A stretch of DNA of 64,000 bases from Vibrio bivalvicida (GTDB lineage: Bacteria > Pseudomonadota > Gammaproteobacteria > Enterobacterales > Vibrionaceae): assembly GCF_001399455.2 (NCBI RefSeq), contig NZ_LLEI02000014.1:57210-121209 (forward strand). Direction: 5' to 3'. The notes below the pieces were generated by a model that was not told the DNA's origin, did not search any database, and worked only from the letters and a program-made list of their open reading frames with translations. Positions 30,247-40,339 of this stretch are shown in pieces (position 1 is the stretch's first letter; the number at the start of each line of letters is the position of its first letter). Position numbers and translations under genes: made by a program.

Positions 30247-32025
30247 TTACTGTTCTTCTTTCTTCTCAGCGGCTTTCACTGCGATCGCTAGCTCTTCAAG
30301 TGCTGCTGGGTTAGCCAGGCTTGGTGCATCGGTAAGTAAGCACGACGCGGCTGTTGTTTTAGGGAATGCAATAACATCACGGATATTCTCTGTACCACAT
30401 AGCAGCATAACTAGGCGGTCAAGACCGAATGCTAAACCTGCGTGCGGTGGCGTACCGAACTTCAATGCTTCGAGTAGGAAGCCAAACTTGAGCTGCTGCT
30501 CTTCTGCTTCGATACCTAGAATATCGAATACAGCCGCCTGCATTTCAGCATTGTGGATACGTACTGAACCACCACCAACTTCGTAACCGTTTAGAACCAT
30601 GTCGTATGCGTTTGAGTTCGCAGCTGCAGGATTCGATTTTAGCTCTTCTGCTGTCACACCTAAAGGCGATGTGAATGGGTGGTGCATTGCATGTAGGTTA
30701 CCTTCGTCATCTTCTTCGAACATCGGGAAGTCAACAACCCATAGCGGTGCCCATGCAGACTCATCTGTTAGCTCTAAGTCTTTACCTAACTTCAGACGCA
30801 GCGCGCCCATTGCTTCTGCAACAGTGTGTGATTTGTCTGCACCGAAAAGAATAATATCACCAGACTCAGCCTGAGTGCGGTCGAGAATTCCATTGATCAC
30901 ATCTTCGTTAAGGAACTTAGCCACTGGAGATTGAACACCTTCAGCACCGGCTGCACGGTCATTAACCTTCATCCATGCTAGGCCTTTCGCGCCGTAGATA
31001 CCTACGAACTCTCCGTAGCCGTCAATTTGTTTACGAGTTAGAGACGCACCACCTGGAACGCGGATCACTGCAACGCGGCCTTTTTCGTCGTTTGCCGGAC
31101 CAGAGAACACTTTGAACTCAACGTCTTTTACTAGATCAGCAACGTCAACTAACTCTAGTGGGTTACGTAGGTCTGGTTTGTCAGAGCCGAAACGGCGAAT
31201 CGCTTCAGAGAATGGCATCACAGGGAATTCACCTAGGTCTACGTTTAGTAGCTCTTGCCACATGTCACGGACCATTTTCTCAGTGGTTGCACGAACTTCG
31301 TCAGCTGTCATGAAAGACGTTTCGATATCGATCTGAGTGAATTCTGGCTGACGGTCAGCTCGTAAGTCTTCGTCACGGAAACACTTAACGATTTGGTAAT
31401 AACGGTCAAAACCAGACATCATTAGCAGCTGTTTGAATAGCTGTGGAGACTGAGGAAGTGCGTAGAAGCTGCCTTTGTGAACGCGGCTTGGTACTAGATA
31501 GTCACGTGCACCTTCTGGCGTTGCTTTTGTTAGTACTGGTGTTTCGATGTCTAGGAAGCCGTTGTCATCTAGGAAACGACGAACAAAGCTAGATGCTTTA
31601 GCGCGAAGCTTAATGCGATCGCTCATTTCAGGACGACGTAGATCTAAGTAACGGTATTTTAGGCGCTGCTCTTCTGTATTCTTCTGGTTGAAGTCTAGAG
31701 GCAGAACGTCTGCACGGTTGATGATCTCAAGGCCTTTAGCGATGATCTCAACTTCACCCGTTGCCATATCTTTGTTTACTTGACTATCGGGACGAACGCG
31801 AACTTCACCCGTCAACTTGATACAGAATTCATTACGCAGCGTGTTAGCCACTTTGTACGCATCAGCCATATCTGGATCGACAACTACCTGAACAACGCCT
31901 TCACGATCTCGCATATCAATAAAAATAAGACCGCCTAAATCACGGCGGCGGTTAACCCAGCCGCAAAGTTCTACAGTTTGTCCTGCAAGGGACTTGTTCA
32001 GGTGACCACAGTAATGGGTACGCAT
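30247..32025 (-). CDS. aspS: Aspartyl-tRNA synthetase
   Basis: A class II synthetase of 592 residues that charges tRNA-Asp. An N-terminal OB-fold anticodon domain begins [24 protein letters not shown]. Class II motif 1 is near 140-160. Motif 2 contains [20 protein letters not shown] (about 216-235), and motif 3 [13 protein letters not shown] lies near 530. A bacterial-type insertion domain (about 290-420) is present, as expected for the bacterial enzyme. It is monocistronic and converges on pulA. Confidence 0.98.
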   Translation of the reverse strand: MRTHYCGHLNKSLAGQTVELCGWVNRRRDLGGLIFIDMRDREGVVQVVVDPDMADAYKVANTLRNEFCIKLTGEVRVRPDSQVNKDMATGEVEIIAKGLEIINRADVLPLDFNQKNTEEQRLKYRYLDLRRPEMSDRIKLRAKASSFVRRFLDDNGFLDIETPVLTKATPEGARDYLVPSRVHKGSFYALPQSPQLFKQLLMMSGFDRYYQIVKCFRDEDLRADRQPEFTQIDIETSFMTADEVRATTEKMVRDMWQELLNVDLGEFPVMPFSEAIRRFGSDKPDLRNPLELVDVADLVKDVEFKVFSGPANDEKGRVAVIRVPGGASLTRKQIDGYGEFVGIYGAKGLAWMKVNDRAAGAEGVQSPVAKFLNEDVINGILDRTQAESGDIILFGADKSHTVAEAMGALRLKLGKDLELTDESAWAPLWVVDFPMFEEDDEGNLHAMHHPFTSPLGVTAEELKSNPAAANSNAYDMVLNGYEVGGGSVRIHNAEMQAAVFDILGIEAEEQQLKFGFLLEALKFGTPPHAGLAFGLDRLVMLLCGTENIRDVIAFPKTTAASCLLTDAPSLANPAALEELAIAVKAAEKKEEQ

Positions 32026-32299
32026 AATGAATTTCCCAATCTCTTAAAATTTGTTGATTACTATCTATCGGTGTTAAGTTTACCGATAGAGCAAAGTTCC
32101 ATTTATACGCTGAAAGTGTGTCGAGATCGACTACCCAGCGTACAATTTATTGCGATTTATTATCTATTGATGCTTTTTAAACCAACAAAGGCGTAAAACA
32201 GCAGCAATATGAAAAATTGGCGCTGATTATAGCCCTAATCTGGGCAGTTCGGCAAAACTCTCGTTCAAGCGACGAAAACAAGACAATGTAACTGCGAAT

Positions 32300-33166
32300 A
32301 TGGATGCTTTACCCATCAGACTAGGACTGACCATGTGGTCACACAACAATTGGCAGCAGAGCTTTTATGGCACTGGCACCAAGCCCAATGAAAGATTGGA
32401 AAAATACGCCAGTGTCTTTCATACCGTTGAAGGAAACACGACCTTTTACGCTACGCCAAACAGTGTCACCGTCAACAATTGGCGAGCGGCAACACATGAT
32501 GATTTTCGTTTTACTTTCAAATTGCCGCAAAGCATCACCCACCAGCAAATGTTACGCGGTTGTCAGGCCGAGTTAAAAAGCTTCATGACGATAATGGAGC
32601 CTTTGCACGAGCGCATCGGCCAGTGGACAATACAGTTGCCCGCCGCATTTGGACCAGACCACTTAGAGCGCTTGAAACAGTTTTGTGCCCTGTTTCCACC
32701 TAATTACCCTATCGGAGTCGAAGTTCGCCATCCGGCTTTTTTTGCCAAGGACGATGTAGAGCGAAAGCTCAACTCTTGGCTTGTAGAGAAGGGGTACGAT
32801 CGCATTATAATGGACAGCCGCCCTGTATTTGCCGCGAAGCCAGACAACGAAGCCATTATTGATGCTCAACAAAAGAAACCTAAAGTACCCGTTCATGCGA
32901 TTGCTACTGCCAGTCATCCTATGGTTCGTTTTATCGGTCATCCTCAGGAAGAAAAAAACTACGATTTCTTTACCCCTTGGCTAACCAAGCTTCCCCAGTG
33001 GATTGAACAGGGCAAGCAGCCCTATGTGATGATTCATACTGCAGACAATATCGTTGCCCCTGAATTAGCTGCAAACCTCTATAAGCAGTTGCAATTAAAC
33101 GTTAAGTTACCAGACTTAAATGCCTTTCCTACATCAGATGGCAACACACAGATACAGATGTTTTAG
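32300..33166 (+). CDS. DUF72 / YecE-family protein
   Basis: A 288-residue protein of the DUF72 (YecE) family, predicted TIM-barrel fold. The opening GLTMWSHNNWQQSFYG, the FHTVEGNTTFYATP segment, FTFKLPQSITH and GVEVRHPAFF are family signatures. Function is unknown; it has been suggested to be a metal-dependent enzyme. It lies just upstream of cmoA and divergent from aspS. This aspS-yecE-cmoA-cmoB order also occurs in E. coli (around aspS-yecD-yecE and cmoAB), which supports the assignment. Confidence 0.88.
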   Translation: MDALPIRLGLTMWSHNNWQQSFYGTGTKPNERLEKYASVFHTVEGNTTFYATPNSVTVNNWRAATHDDFRFTFKLPQSITHQQMLRGCQAELKSFMTIMEPLHERIGQWTIQLPAAFGPDHLERLKQFCALFPPNYPIGVEVRHPAFFAKDDVERKLNSWLVEKGYDRIIMDSRPVFAAKPDNEAIIDAQQKKPKVPVHAIATASHPMVRFIGHPQEEKNYDFFTPWLTKLPQWIEQGKQPYVMIHTADNIVAPELAANLYKQLQLNVKLPDLNAFPTSDGNTQIQMF

Positions 33167-33275
33167 AACCAATTACTTCAAAGCATGACATAGACGTGAA
33201 TTTCTCTTAAAATACGCGCCTTTTTAATCGCTGTAGCGCGCGAGATAAACGTTGTTTCGTGCTGAAGAGAACTAA

Positions 33276-34014
<739 letters not shown>

Positions 34015-34016
<2 letters not shown>

Positions 34017-34070
34017 CGAGAAGCGAGAAGCGAGAAGCGAGAAGCGAGAAGCGAGAAGCGAGAAGCGAGA
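34015..34070 (+). repeat. Heptanucleotide tandem array (AGCGAGA)8
   Basis: Eight uninterrupted copies of AGCGAGA fill 34015-34070. The first two bases are the AG of the cmoA stop codon TAG. The strand is all purine except one C per unit. The array sits in the cmoA-cmoB spacer, ending 59 bases before the cmoB start. The same array, beginning in the same way inside a TAG stop, occurs at 63944-64000. A 7-base unit is prone to slippage and copy-number change. Confidence 0.95.
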
Positions 34071-34129
34071 GAAGTGTTGGTTAGCGCTTATCTCGTGTCA
34101 AATTATTAATTTATTATCAGTGAAAAACT

Positions 34130-35101
34130 ATGTTTAACTTTGCCAATTTTTATCAGCTAATTGCCACAGACACACGCCTTCAGCCTTGGCTCAATGTATT
34201 GCCTCAACAGCTAACCGATTGGCAAAATGCAGAACATGGTGATTTTGGTCGCTGGCTTAAGGCGCTTAACAAAATCCCGGAAGGTCACCCTGACCAAATT
34301 GACATAAAAAATGCAGTTTTGCTTGCTAACGATACACCTTTTCATAGTGGTGAACTAAAAAAACTCGAAAGCCTACTGCGTACCTTCCACCCTTGGCGAA
34401 AGGGACCGTACACTGTGCATGGTATTCATATTGATACCGAGTGGCGAAGCGATTGGAAGTGGGATCGCGTATTACCACATATCTCACCGCTAAAGAACCG
34501 CAGCGTACTGGATGTCGGTTGTGGCAATGGCTATCACATGTGGCGCATGCTTGGTGAAGGTGCTCGACTTACCGTAGGTATTGATCCTTCACATCTATTC
34601 TTGATCCAATTTGAAGCGATTAGAAAGTTAATGGGTGGTGATCAACGCGCACACTTACTCCCACTTGGTATTGAACAACTACCGAAGCTTGAAGCCTTCG
34701 ATACTGTATTTAGCATGGGCGTGCTGTACCACCGCTGCTCACCACTTGACCACCTTATCCAACTTAAAAACCAGTTGGTCTCAGGTGGCGAACTAGTACT
34801 AGAGACACTGGTCATTGAAGGTGATGAAACCTCGGTACTTGTACCTGTAGACCGTTATGCCCAAATGCGTAACGTCTACTTCTTCCCATCCGCGAAAGCA
34901 CTCAAAGTATGGTTAGAAAATGTTGGCTTTGAAAATGTTCGCATTGTCGATGAGAACATCACTACGACAGATGAACAAAGAACAACAGATTGGATGACGC
35001 ACAACTCTCTGCCCGACTATCTAGACCCGAATGACCCAAATAAAACCGTTGAAGGTCACCCTGCACCTCGTCGTGCCGTCTTAGTTGCAACGAAACCATA
35101 A
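34130..35101 (+). CDS. cmoB: CmoB, tRNA U34 carboxymethyltransferase
   Basis: CmoB transfers the carboxymethyl group from carboxy-SAM to 5-hydroxyuridine 34 in tRNA, forming cmo5U. The 323-residue tetrameric enzyme has the N-terminal helical region ([12 protein letters not shown]), then [17 protein letters not shown] and the Rossmann motif [15 protein letters not shown] (about 126-140). [16 protein letters not shown] (about 198-213) and the C-terminal [12 protein letters not shown] follow. The ribosome site is weak. The last 19 bases of the gene, including the stop, lie in the first copy of a 21-base direct duplication. Confidence 0.96.
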   Translation: MFNFANFYQLIATDTRLQPWLNVLPQQLTDWQNAEHGDFGRWLKALNKIPEGHPDQIDIKNAVLLANDTPFHSGELKKLESLLRTFHPWRKGPYTVHGIHIDTEWRSDWKWDRVLPHISPLKNRSVLDVGCGNGYHMWRMLGEGARLTVGIDPSHLFLIQFEAIRKLMGGDQRAHLLPLGIEQLPKLEAFDTVFSMGVLYHRCSPLDHLIQLKNQLVSGGELVLETLVIEGDETSVLVPVDRYAQMRNVYFFPSAKALKVWLENVGFENVRIVDENITTTDEQRTTDWMTHNSLPDYLDPNDPNKTVEGHPAPRRAVLVATKP

Positions 35102-35124
35102 AGAGTTGCAACGAAACCATAAAG
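35083..35124 (+). repeat. Perfect 21-base tandem duplication over the cmoB stop
   Basis: Bases 35083-35103 are repeated exactly at 35104-35124 (unit starts AGTTGCAACGAAACC). The unit carries the last codons of cmoB and the TAA stop, so a vestigial second 'end of cmoB' lies just downstream. It is a recent slippage or misalignment duplication with no effect on the protein. Confidence 0.92.
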
Positions 35125-35199
35125 CAGTCGCGAATTGACAGAGAGTTAACTCATCTCAAACGAGAAATCGTTTCTCTTTGACACAATCCCTCATACAAT

Positions 35200-35229
35200 A
35201 CCAAGGATGCCCAACATCCTTGGTTTTTT
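35200..35229 (+). terminator. Terminator of cmoAB
   Basis: The arms ACCAAGGATG and CATCCTTGGT surround a 5-base loop and run into T6. It separates cmoB from the three-gene unit starting at 35351. Confidence 0.92.
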
Positions 35230-35350
35230 ATACGTATTTGTTCATCAATCACTATTTGATGACAGAGAATGAACAACTGCTTGTTTATAGCAAAATGAGT
35301 ACGCTAAACTACTTATTTATCTATTGTTTTAATTACTTTTAGGTTTATCA

Positions 35351-36094
35351 ATGTTGACAAGATTTACCCCTATCGTAGTAATGATGTTGCTGTCTGGCTG
35401 CACTCTTACGAATAGCGAGCAATACCACCAAGAAACATTAGCCGCAATCAAAGCCTCAGAGGCAAATCTCACCAACCAGTACACAAACCTAAACTTACAG
35501 TTAAATAATCAGTCCGACTATGTTGAAAGTCTCGAAGAGCAAGTTCATGAATTAGAACAACAACTATTGGCTTTTAAAGCAGAAACATTAGAAGCCGTGC
35601 GTAAAAAGCCCGAACCTATTGTCATTCCAGCTTCAACTCAGACTGAACCGACTCCAAGCCATGAAATCGTGCTTGGTGAAGTCGAAAAAGTCACCATAGA
35701 TTCAATAAAACAATCCTTTGATGCTCGTGTAGATACCGGAGCGGCGACCTCTTCACTCAATGCAATAGATGTCGAGCAATTTGAGCGCAATGGGAAAAAC
35801 TGGGTACGTTTTCATCTATCCAGCAGTGACACCGAACCTAACGATTCAAGCTGGATTGAAGCCCCTATCATACGCTTTGTAAAAATCCGCCAATCGACCA
35901 ACGAAGAAGTAGAAAGACGCGCTGTTGTAGAATTGTGGGTCAAACTCGGAAAAATCCATGAAAAAGCGCAATTTACCTTGGCAGATCGATCGCAAATGAG
36001 TCATCCTGTACTCTTAGGTCGCGAGTTTATCCGTGATATCGCAGTGGTTGATGTAAGTAAGAAATACATACACACGGAAGTTCCCCAGAAATAA
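35351..36094 (+). CDS. Lipoprotein with coiled coil and RimK-associated aspartic-protease-like domain
   Basis: A 247-residue protein. A lipobox (LLSGC, Cys17) predicts membrane anchoring. Residues about 20-85 form a Q/E/L-rich coiled coil, followed by a P/T-rich linker (about 86-105). The C-terminal domain begins EIVLGEVEKVTI and contains DARVDTGAATSSLNA (near 124-138), a DTGA aspartic-protease motif as in retropepsins. It ends HPVLLGREFIRDIAVVDV. The family is often labelled 'ATP-dependent zinc protease' on weak grounds. It is the first gene of a three-gene unit with a 7TM transglutaminase-like protein and a RimK-like ligase, 17 bases before the second gene. Substrate unknown. Confidence 0.82.
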   Translation: MLTRFTPIVVMMLLSGCTLTNSEQYHQETLAAIKASEANLTNQYTNLNLQLNNQSDYVESLEEQVHELEQQLLAFKAETLEAVRKKPEPIVIPASTQTEPTPSHEIVLGEVEKVTIDSIKQSFDARVDTGAATSSLNAIDVEQFERNGKNWVRFHLSSSDTEPNDSSWIEAPIIRFVKIRQSTNEEVERRAVVELWVKLGKIHEKAQFTLADRSQMSHPVLLGREFIRDIAVVDVSKKYIHTEVPQK

Positions 36095-36111
36095 TAAGGT
36101 AGCGTAAGCTT

Positions 36112-37617
36112 ATGACGTCTAAAATCCCCTTTTACATATCAGTTGTATTGATTATCGTAGCTGGTATCGCTTTAAGTATCTTTCGTCACCAAAACTATGG
36201 TGTTCCATGGACGCCAGGTGAGGCTCGACAGGTTTGGGATATCGAAGCGCGAATTGAATTTAATGGCCAAGGTAAGCCTGTTAAAGCCTCTTTGGCAGCA
36301 CCCCATACTCAGACTGGATTTACTTTAATTAACGAATCCTCTTCTTCTCCTGGCTACGGTATCTCATACATTCAAACCGATACTGGGCGCAGGGCTGAGT
36401 GGTCTATCCGCAGTGCAACCGGCCCACAAACTATTTACTACAAAACTCAATTTCTTGTTGACCCGCAGGCAAATGTCGAGCCAATAGAGCCAAGCGAGGA
36501 GATAACTTCCCCTACATTCGATGGGCCTGTCGAAGCGGCTGCAGTTGCACTCATTGAACGTGCTAACGAGCGTTCTGCTGATGACATTACTTTCACAAGA
36601 GAGCTAATAAAATCACTCAATGATTCTGATAGCCAAAACTCATCATTGATTCTCAACCGCATGACGAAAGTTGACGCTGTCGATAAGATCCTCGCTTACG
36701 CGAAGATTCCAAGCAAAGTAGTTGGGGTTATCGAACTTGAAGACGGTCGCCGCCGTCAAACTATTCAGCAGATGAATCATGTTTGGGACGGTAAAAACTG
36801 GATCTTGTTTAATCCAAATAATGCCAACCAAGTCATCAAAGAGAACATCCTCGTTTGGGATGAATCAAATGTTTCGTTATTGGATTTGATTGGCGGTCAA
36901 AACAGCCAAGTTCACTTCTCAATGATTGCGCAAGATGTGACGCCATCACAAGCAACTCAAGATAAAGTCGAAGCTGACGGGCTATTAAACTTCTCAATCC
37001 ATAGCCTGCCACTTGAAGAACAAGCAATGTTTAAAACCATTATGCTTATTCCGATTGGTGCACTTATCGTCGTATTCTTACGCGTTATTATTGGCCTCAA
37101 GACTTCCGGTACCTTTATGCCTGTGCTTATCGCAGTTGCCTTTGTACAAACACAGCTAGTCACAGGTATCGTTGGTTTCTTATTGATTGTCGGCACAGGC
37201 CTGGTGATACGAAGTTATCTCTCCAAGCTTAACTTGTTACTCGTAGCGAGGATCTCTGCGGTCATCATCACAGTTATCATGATCATTTCTGTGTTTACTG
37301 TTGTCGCATTCAAGATTGGTTTAACTGAAGGTCTTTCGATTACCTTCTTCCCAATGATCATCCTGTCGTGGACCATAGAACGTATGTCGATTCTATGGGA
37401 AGAAGAAGGTGCTAAAGAGGTTGTTTTGCAAGGTGGCGGTTCGCTACTAACCGCTGTACTAGTTTACTTAGCAATGACTAACCCGTTCATTCAGCACCTA
37501 ACGTTTAACTTTATTGGTCTGCAGCTAATTGTCTTGGGTGGTATTCTACTGCTAGGTACTTACACAGGTTACCGCTTAACAGAACTTCGTCGCTTCAAAC
37601 CACTTGCGGAGGACTAA
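36112..37617 (+). CDS. Transglutaminase-like 7TM membrane protein, catalytically dead
   Basis: A 501-residue protein. An N-terminal anchor (about 7-23) leads to a periplasmic part of about 290 residues that contains a transglutaminase-like domain (near 190-250: KILAYAKIPSKVVGVIEL, MNHVWDGKNWILFNPN). About seven hydrophobic helices follow (about 305-490). The whole protein contains no cysteine, so the domain cannot be a Cys-dependent peptidase or transglutaminase; the His of NHVW remains and the Asp is replaced by Asn. This matches the 'inactive transglutaminase fused to 7TM' family that co-occurs with RimK-like ligases. It is separated by 17 bases from the lipoprotein gene and by 2 bases from the ligase gene. 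Confidence 0.85.
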   Translation: MTSKIPFYISVVLIIVAGIALSIFRHQNYGVPWTPGEARQVWDIEARIEFNGQGKPVKASLAAPHTQTGFTLINESSSSPGYGISYIQTDTGRRAEWSIRSATGPQTIYYKTQFLVDPQANVEPIEPSEEITSPTFDGPVEAAAVALIERANERSADDITFTRELIKSLNDSDSQNSSLILNRMTKVDAVDKILAYAKIPSKVVGVIELEDGRRRQTIQQMNHVWDGKNWILFNPNNANQVIKENILVWDESNVSLLDLIGGQNSQVHFSMIAQDVTPSQATQDKVEADGLLNFSIHSLPLEEQAMFKTIMLIPIGALIVVFLRVIIGLKTSGTFMPVLIAVAFVQTQLVTGIVGFLLIVGTGLVIRSYLSKLNLLLVARISAVIITVIMIISVFTVVAFKIGLTEGLSITFFPMIILSWTIERMSILWEEEGAKEVVLQGGGSLLTAVLVYLAMTNPFIQHLTFNFIGLQLIVLGGILLLGTYTGYRLTELRRFKPLAED

Positions 37618-37619
37618 AC

Positions 37620-38609
37620 ATGCTTTCACGTTTTACCTCGCAATTTACCTCTCCCGGTAAGCTTCACCATAAAGGTATTATGGGGATGAACCAACGTAAC
37701 CATAGCTATATTGGGCGCTATAATGACCGCTCAAAATACCCGTTGGTGGATGACAAGCTTAAAACAAAGATTATTGCCCAACAGCATGGCGCAACAACAC
37801 CTGAACTTATTGGCGTTATTAGTAGCCAAGTTGAAGTAAAAACCATTCATAAAATGGTGAAGGACTGGCCTGGTTTCGTCATTAAGCCTGCTCAAGGTAG
37901 TGGTGGTAAAGGTATCTTAGTTATCACATCTCACAAAGATGGCATCTATACCAAGCCTTCTGGTGCGACGATCAACCAAGAAGATGTTGAACGTCATATC
38001 AGTAATGCGCTAGCTGGGCTCTTCTCACTTGGTGGTAAGAACGACGTTGCTGTTGTTGAGAATTTGATTAAGTTCGATAGCTGCTTTGATGGCTTTAGCT
38101 ACGAAGGTGTTCCTGACGTGCGTATTATCGTCTTCAAAGGCTACCCTGTAATGGCAATGATGCGTTGCTCAACTTCAGCCTCAGATGGCAAAGCCAACTT
38201 GCACCAAGGCGCAGTGGGTGTTGGCATTGATATCGCTACAGGTCGCGCGGTAAGAGCCGTGCAATTTGACCAGCCGATCACTCACCACCCTGACACCGGT
38301 AAAGAGCTATCCACTCTACAGGTTCCACACTGGGAACGATTATTAACCTTAGCTTCTAGCGCTTGGGAAATGACCGGACTTGGCTATATGGGCACTGATA
38401 TGGTGTTAGATAAGGAAGAAGGCCCTATGGTACTTGAGCTTAATGCTCGCCCAGGATTAGCGATTCAAATTGCTAATGGTGCTGGCCTTTTACCTAGGCT
38501 CCACCACATAGAAAATCTGGGGCTAGGCATCGAGTATCCAAAACCTGCCGAACGCGTCGCTTATGCGGCAAGGCAGTTTGGTATATTCGCCAAAGAAGTG
38601 ACAAGCTAA
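37620..38609 (+). CDS. RimK-like ATP-grasp amidoligase (alpha-L-glutamate ligase-like)
   Basis: A 329-residue ATP-grasp enzyme. It begins near GIMGMNQRNHSYIGRYNDRSKYPLVDDK. The nucleotide-binding loop AQGSGGKGILVI is near residues 93-104, and the metal and ATP-site MVLELNARPGLAIQIANGAG is near 271-290. It is predicted to form an amide bond between an acidic amino acid and an unknown acceptor. A strong GGAGG site overlaps the end of the preceding gene, so translation is coupled. It is the last gene of the three-gene unit, before a terminator. The product of the system has not, to my knowledge, been defined for Vibrio. Confidence 0.87.
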   Translation: MLSRFTSQFTSPGKLHHKGIMGMNQRNHSYIGRYNDRSKYPLVDDKLKTKIIAQQHGATTPELIGVISSQVEVKTIHKMVKDWPGFVIKPAQGSGGKGILVITSHKDGIYTKPSGATINQEDVERHISNALAGLFSLGGKNDVAVVENLIKFDSCFDGFSYEGVPDVRIIVFKGYPVMAMMRCSTSASDGKANLHQGAVGVGIDIATGRAVRAVQFDQPITHHPDTGKELSTLQVPHWERLLTLASSAWEMTGLGYMGTDMVLDKEEGPMVLELNARPGLAIQIANGAGLLPRLHHIENLGLGIEYPKPAERVAYAARQFGIFAKEVTS

Positions 38610-38619
38610 GGCTTAAATG

Positions 38620-38648
38620 ACGAAAACCCGCGATATGCGGGTTTTTTA
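38620..38648. terminator. Bidirectional terminator, ligase gene / GMC gene
   Basis: The arms AAAACCCGC and GCGGGTTTT surround a 5-base loop (GATAT), with T6 on the plus side and T4 on the minus side. It stops both converging genes. Confidence 0.88.
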
Positions 38649-38666
38649 ATGTTTCGAGCCAAACAA

Positions 38667-40301
38667 TCAAGCTGAACTGAGGTTTGTGTGATTGGTACAC
38701 AAACCATATTTCGACTTGATCTTATCAGCCACTTTTTCGGCAATCATTATCGTTGGTGCGTTGGTATTTCCGCCTATCAACGTTGGCATAATTGAGGCGT
38801 CTACCACTCTTAGACTCTCTAAGCCATAAACAGAAAGATTATTGTCTACAACCGCCAATGGGTCTTGCTCTATCCCCATTTTGCAAGTTCCTACCGGATG
38901 ATATTGGGTGTCAGCACGATTACGAATATCTTGCTCAATACTATTGTCATCAATTACATCTAATGGGTAAAAGCTCTCTCTACGAACATCATCAAACGCT
39001 TTACTTTCTAGCATTTTATACTGCTTTTTCCACGCTTTTATCATCACGTACATATCGTCAGGGTGACTAAAGAAAGCAGGGTCAATGCTTGGCGGATCAT
39101 AAGGATCTGTACTTTTTAGTTTTACAGTTCCCCTACTTTTAGGTCGTAGTAAGGTGACATGACAACTAAAGCCATGACTTGTATGAATTTTCCGCGCATG
39201 ATCATCTACAACGGCAACAACAAAGACAAACTCCAGATCGGGCACTTGCACATCTTCAGCCGAGCAAAAAAAACCAATCCCTTCGGCATAGTTACTGGTT
39301 AGCTTTCCACTTCGGTATTTTCGCCACTCAGGAAGCGCTTTACTTATGTCTGCTGCCATTTGCAGTGAAATACCAAAAGTCGACCTTTTGGCGCTGCATT
39401 TATAGGAGTGAATCAGATCAATGTGATCTTGTAAGTTCTCACCTACACCAGCAAGCTGATGAACCTGATAGATACCGTGTTTATCCAGATCTTTTTTAGG
39501 TCCAACACCAGAAAGAAGCAAGATCTGTGGTGACCCAAAAGCTCCTGCCGATAAGATCACCTCTTTTCTGCACTTAATCTGGATTCGCTTACCAGACAGA
39601 CCATATTCCACACCAATAGCGCGTTTATCACGAAACAGGACCTTATGTGTTGTCGCTTTGGTGATTACAGTAAGATTCGGGCGGGACAAGTTAGGAGTCA
39701 GGTAGGCTTTCGCTGCACTGCATCGCTCACCATTATGTTGCGTCACTTGGGTTGCCATTGCCCCCAACTGTTCAGCACCATTTATATCTTCATTTCTTGG
39801 AATGCCGATAGATTCACAAGCCTGAAGGTATTTCTCTAACATCTCACTAGGTGAGCGGAGGTTGGCGACGTTGAGCGGCCCGCCTTGACCATGATATTCA
39901 TCATGATAAATTTCGTTATTTTCAGACTTTTTGAAATAGGGCAAACAGTCATCAAACCCCCAGCCTTCATTGCCTAAACTCGCCCACAAATCATAATCAT
40001 AGCGGTGCCCACGCGCATACATCATGGCGTTGATTGAGCTTGAACCACCTAAGGTTTTTCCGCGTGGCTGGTAGCCCTTTCTTCCATTCAAACCAGCTTG
40101 AGGAACCGTTTCGAACCCCCAGTTATTGTATTTTGTCGGTAGCATTGCTACTGCGCCAACTGGAGTATGAATAAGCGGGCTAGTATCTTTGCCACCAGCC
40201 TCAAGCAAGCAGACACTAACTGCAGGATCTTCTGTCAGTCGAGCAGCTAATACGCAGCCCGCTGAACCACCACCGACAATAATAAAATCATAGCTGTCCA
40301 T
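38667..40301 (-). CDS. GMC-family FAD-dependent alcohol oxidoreductase
   Basis: A 544-residue GMC enzyme (choline/alkanol dehydrogenase-like, similar to AlkJ). It has the FAD dinucleotide motif FIIVGGGSAGCVLAARL (about 5-21) and the signature GKTLGGSSSINAMMYARG (about 82-99). ILSAGAFGSPQILLLSGVGP and a C-terminal catalytic region YHPVGTCKMG (His) to GGNTNAPTIMIAEK are also present. The ATG at 40301 is preferred because GGAG lies 7-8 bases upstream. It follows the aldehyde dehydrogenase gene by 38 bases on the same strand. Together they would oxidise an alcohol to an acid. The substrate is not known; choline dehydrogenase BetA is a less likely identity because no betaine genes are near. Confidence 0.88.
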   Translation of the reverse strand: MDSYDFIIVGGGSAGCVLAARLTEDPAVSVCLLEAGGKDTSPLIHTPVGAVAMLPTKYNNWGFETVPQAGLNGRKGYQPRGKTLGGSSSINAMMYARGHRYDYDLWASLGNEGWGFDDCLPYFKKSENNEIYHDEYHGQGGPLNVANLRSPSEMLEKYLQACESIGIPRNEDINGAEQLGAMATQVTQHNGERCSAAKAYLTPNLSRPNLTVITKATTHKVLFRDKRAIGVEYGLSGKRIQIKCRKEVILSAGAFGSPQILLLSGVGPKKDLDKHGIYQVHQLAGVGENLQDHIDLIHSYKCSAKRSTFGISLQMAADISKALPEWRKYRSGKLTSNYAEGIGFFCSAEDVQVPDLEFVFVVAVVDDHARKIHTSHGFSCHVTLLRPKSRGTVKLKSTDPYDPPSIDPAFFSHPDDMYVMIKAWKKQYKMLESKAFDDVRRESFYPLDVIDDNSIEQDIRNRADTQYHPVGTCKMGIEQDPLAVVDNNLSVYGLESLRVVDASIMPTLIGGNTNAPTIMIAEKVADKIKSKYGLCTNHTNLSSA

Positions 40302-40339
40302 CGCTTTCTCCAATCAACTCACGAAATTCACACCCTGTT

